A stretch of DNA of 5,342 nt from Methylomonas sp. Lineage in GTDB: Bacteria; Pseudomonadota; Gammaproteobacteria; Methylococcales; Methylomonadaceae. The stretch is taken from assembly GCA_026989715.1 (NCBI GenBank), contig JALSIU010000061.1, positions 1 through 5,342 on the forward strand, written 5' to 3'. Positions 5,042 to 5,342 of the stretch are shown here, piece after piece. The notes beneath the pieces are model-generated. The model was not told the origin of the DNA. It worked only from the letters and a program-made list of their open reading frames with translations, and did no database searches. Positions within the stretch are counted from its first letter, which is position 1. Every line of letters begins with the position of its first letter. The translations under genes were made by a program, and so were the position numbers.

Positions 5042-5342
5042 CCAAAAAAAGAAAAATCAACGTACGATTATTATTTTAGCCTTGATGACTATTATCCCTT
5101 TTTCGATTGCTTGGTATTTAACCAAAGATGCTGATTTTCGGCCGGGAGCAACCAATAATGGCGATCTGATCATACCGCTTATTACGACAGAACGCTCAGA
5201 TCTACAGGGGATTGATCCATTTTCTATTGATAATATTGATGAACTCAAAGGTCATTGGGTGATGTTGAATATTATTCCGCGCAAAGAATGTAATAAAGTG
5301 TGTGTGGATGCCATTCATGCCAGCAAGCAAATACGCTTAATG
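5034..5342 (+). CDS. Membrane-anchored thioredoxin-like protein with CxxxC motif, SCO-like (3' truncated)
   Basis: This frame runs to the window edge with 103 codons and no stop. It starts at the ATG at 5034, inside the last codons of surf1 (8-nt overlap). MTDQKKKNQR is a basic cytoplasmic N-terminus, followed by one membrane helix (about 11-29) and a periplasmic part. IDNIDELKGHWVMLNIIPRKECNKVC resembles the first strand and active-site loop of SCO/thioredoxin-fold proteins, with Cys86 and Cys90 spaced CxxxC as in the copper-binding loop of SCO. Unlike SCO, no Pro follows the second Cys. The distal His expected of SCO would lie beyond the window. In related cox clusters the gene after surf1 (position of PA0111 in Pseudomonas) encodes a similar membrane protein of unassigned function. 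A copper or thiol role in CuA/CuB assembly is inferred. Only AAGAAA is visible as a ribosome site, so coupling to surf1 translation is likely. Confidence 0.8.
   Translation, partial: MTDQKKKNQRTIIILALMTIIPFSIAWYLTKDADFRPGATNNGDLIIPLITTERSDLQGIDPFSIDNIDELKGHWVMLNIIPRKECNKVCVDAIHASKQIRLM

Noticed and set aside
5057..5248. 63-codon minus-strand frame near the right edge
   Set aside because: It is antisense to the SCO-like gene, which has a coherent membrane anchor and CxxxC motif.

Overview
This window holds part of a conserved aa3/caa3-type cytochrome c oxidase locus from an AT-rich gammaproteobacterium. The gene order (coxB, coxA, small ORF, ctaG/COX11, coxC, DUF2909-type membrane protein, SURF1, SCO-like membrane protein) and the protein sequences resemble the cox clusters of Pseudomonas (PA0105 onward) and related gammaproteobacteria such as Methylococcales. 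The genus cannot be fixed from the sequence. No mobile elements, tRNAs, rRNAs or CRISPR arrays are visible.

Left block (2-3633, plus strand) is one tight transcription unit. It opens with the 3' end of coxB, which carries a fused cytochrome c domain (CASCH) and ends in an unusual run of eight Asp. The complete catalytic subunit gene coxA follows. Next come a 12-bp perfect hairpin, an unlisted 32-codon single-pass membrane ORF, the copper chaperone gene ctaG (GTG start, overlapping the small ORF by 4 nt), and coxC. A strong intrinsic terminator, possibly bidirectional, closes the unit at 3652-3687.

Middle block (3756-4300): a 79-aa two-pass DUF2909 protein is encoded on the minus strand, convergent with coxC. 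Its upstream region has a perfect TATAAT, an adjacent 17-nt palindrome where a -35 box would lie, and a leader with two copies of a 10-nt repeat and no Shine-Dalgarno. The rest of this 305-nt divergent spacer is AT-rich and has no gene I can support.

Right block (4301-5342, plus strand): surf1, a heme a insertion/oxidase assembly factor, overlaps by 8 nt the start of a membrane-anchored thioredoxin-like protein with a CxxxC motif. That last gene is cut by the window edge. In related genomes this sub-operon continues into heme a synthesis (ctaA/ctaB) and sco.

Together the genes encode the oxidase core (subunits I, II, III) and the factors that load CuB (CtaG), help insert heme a (SURF1) and possibly handle copper or thiols (the CxxxC protein). 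I see no new system here. The points worth a second look are small: the poly-Asp tail, the small ORF with its hairpin, the DUF2909 control region, and the CxxxC protein coupled to surf1.
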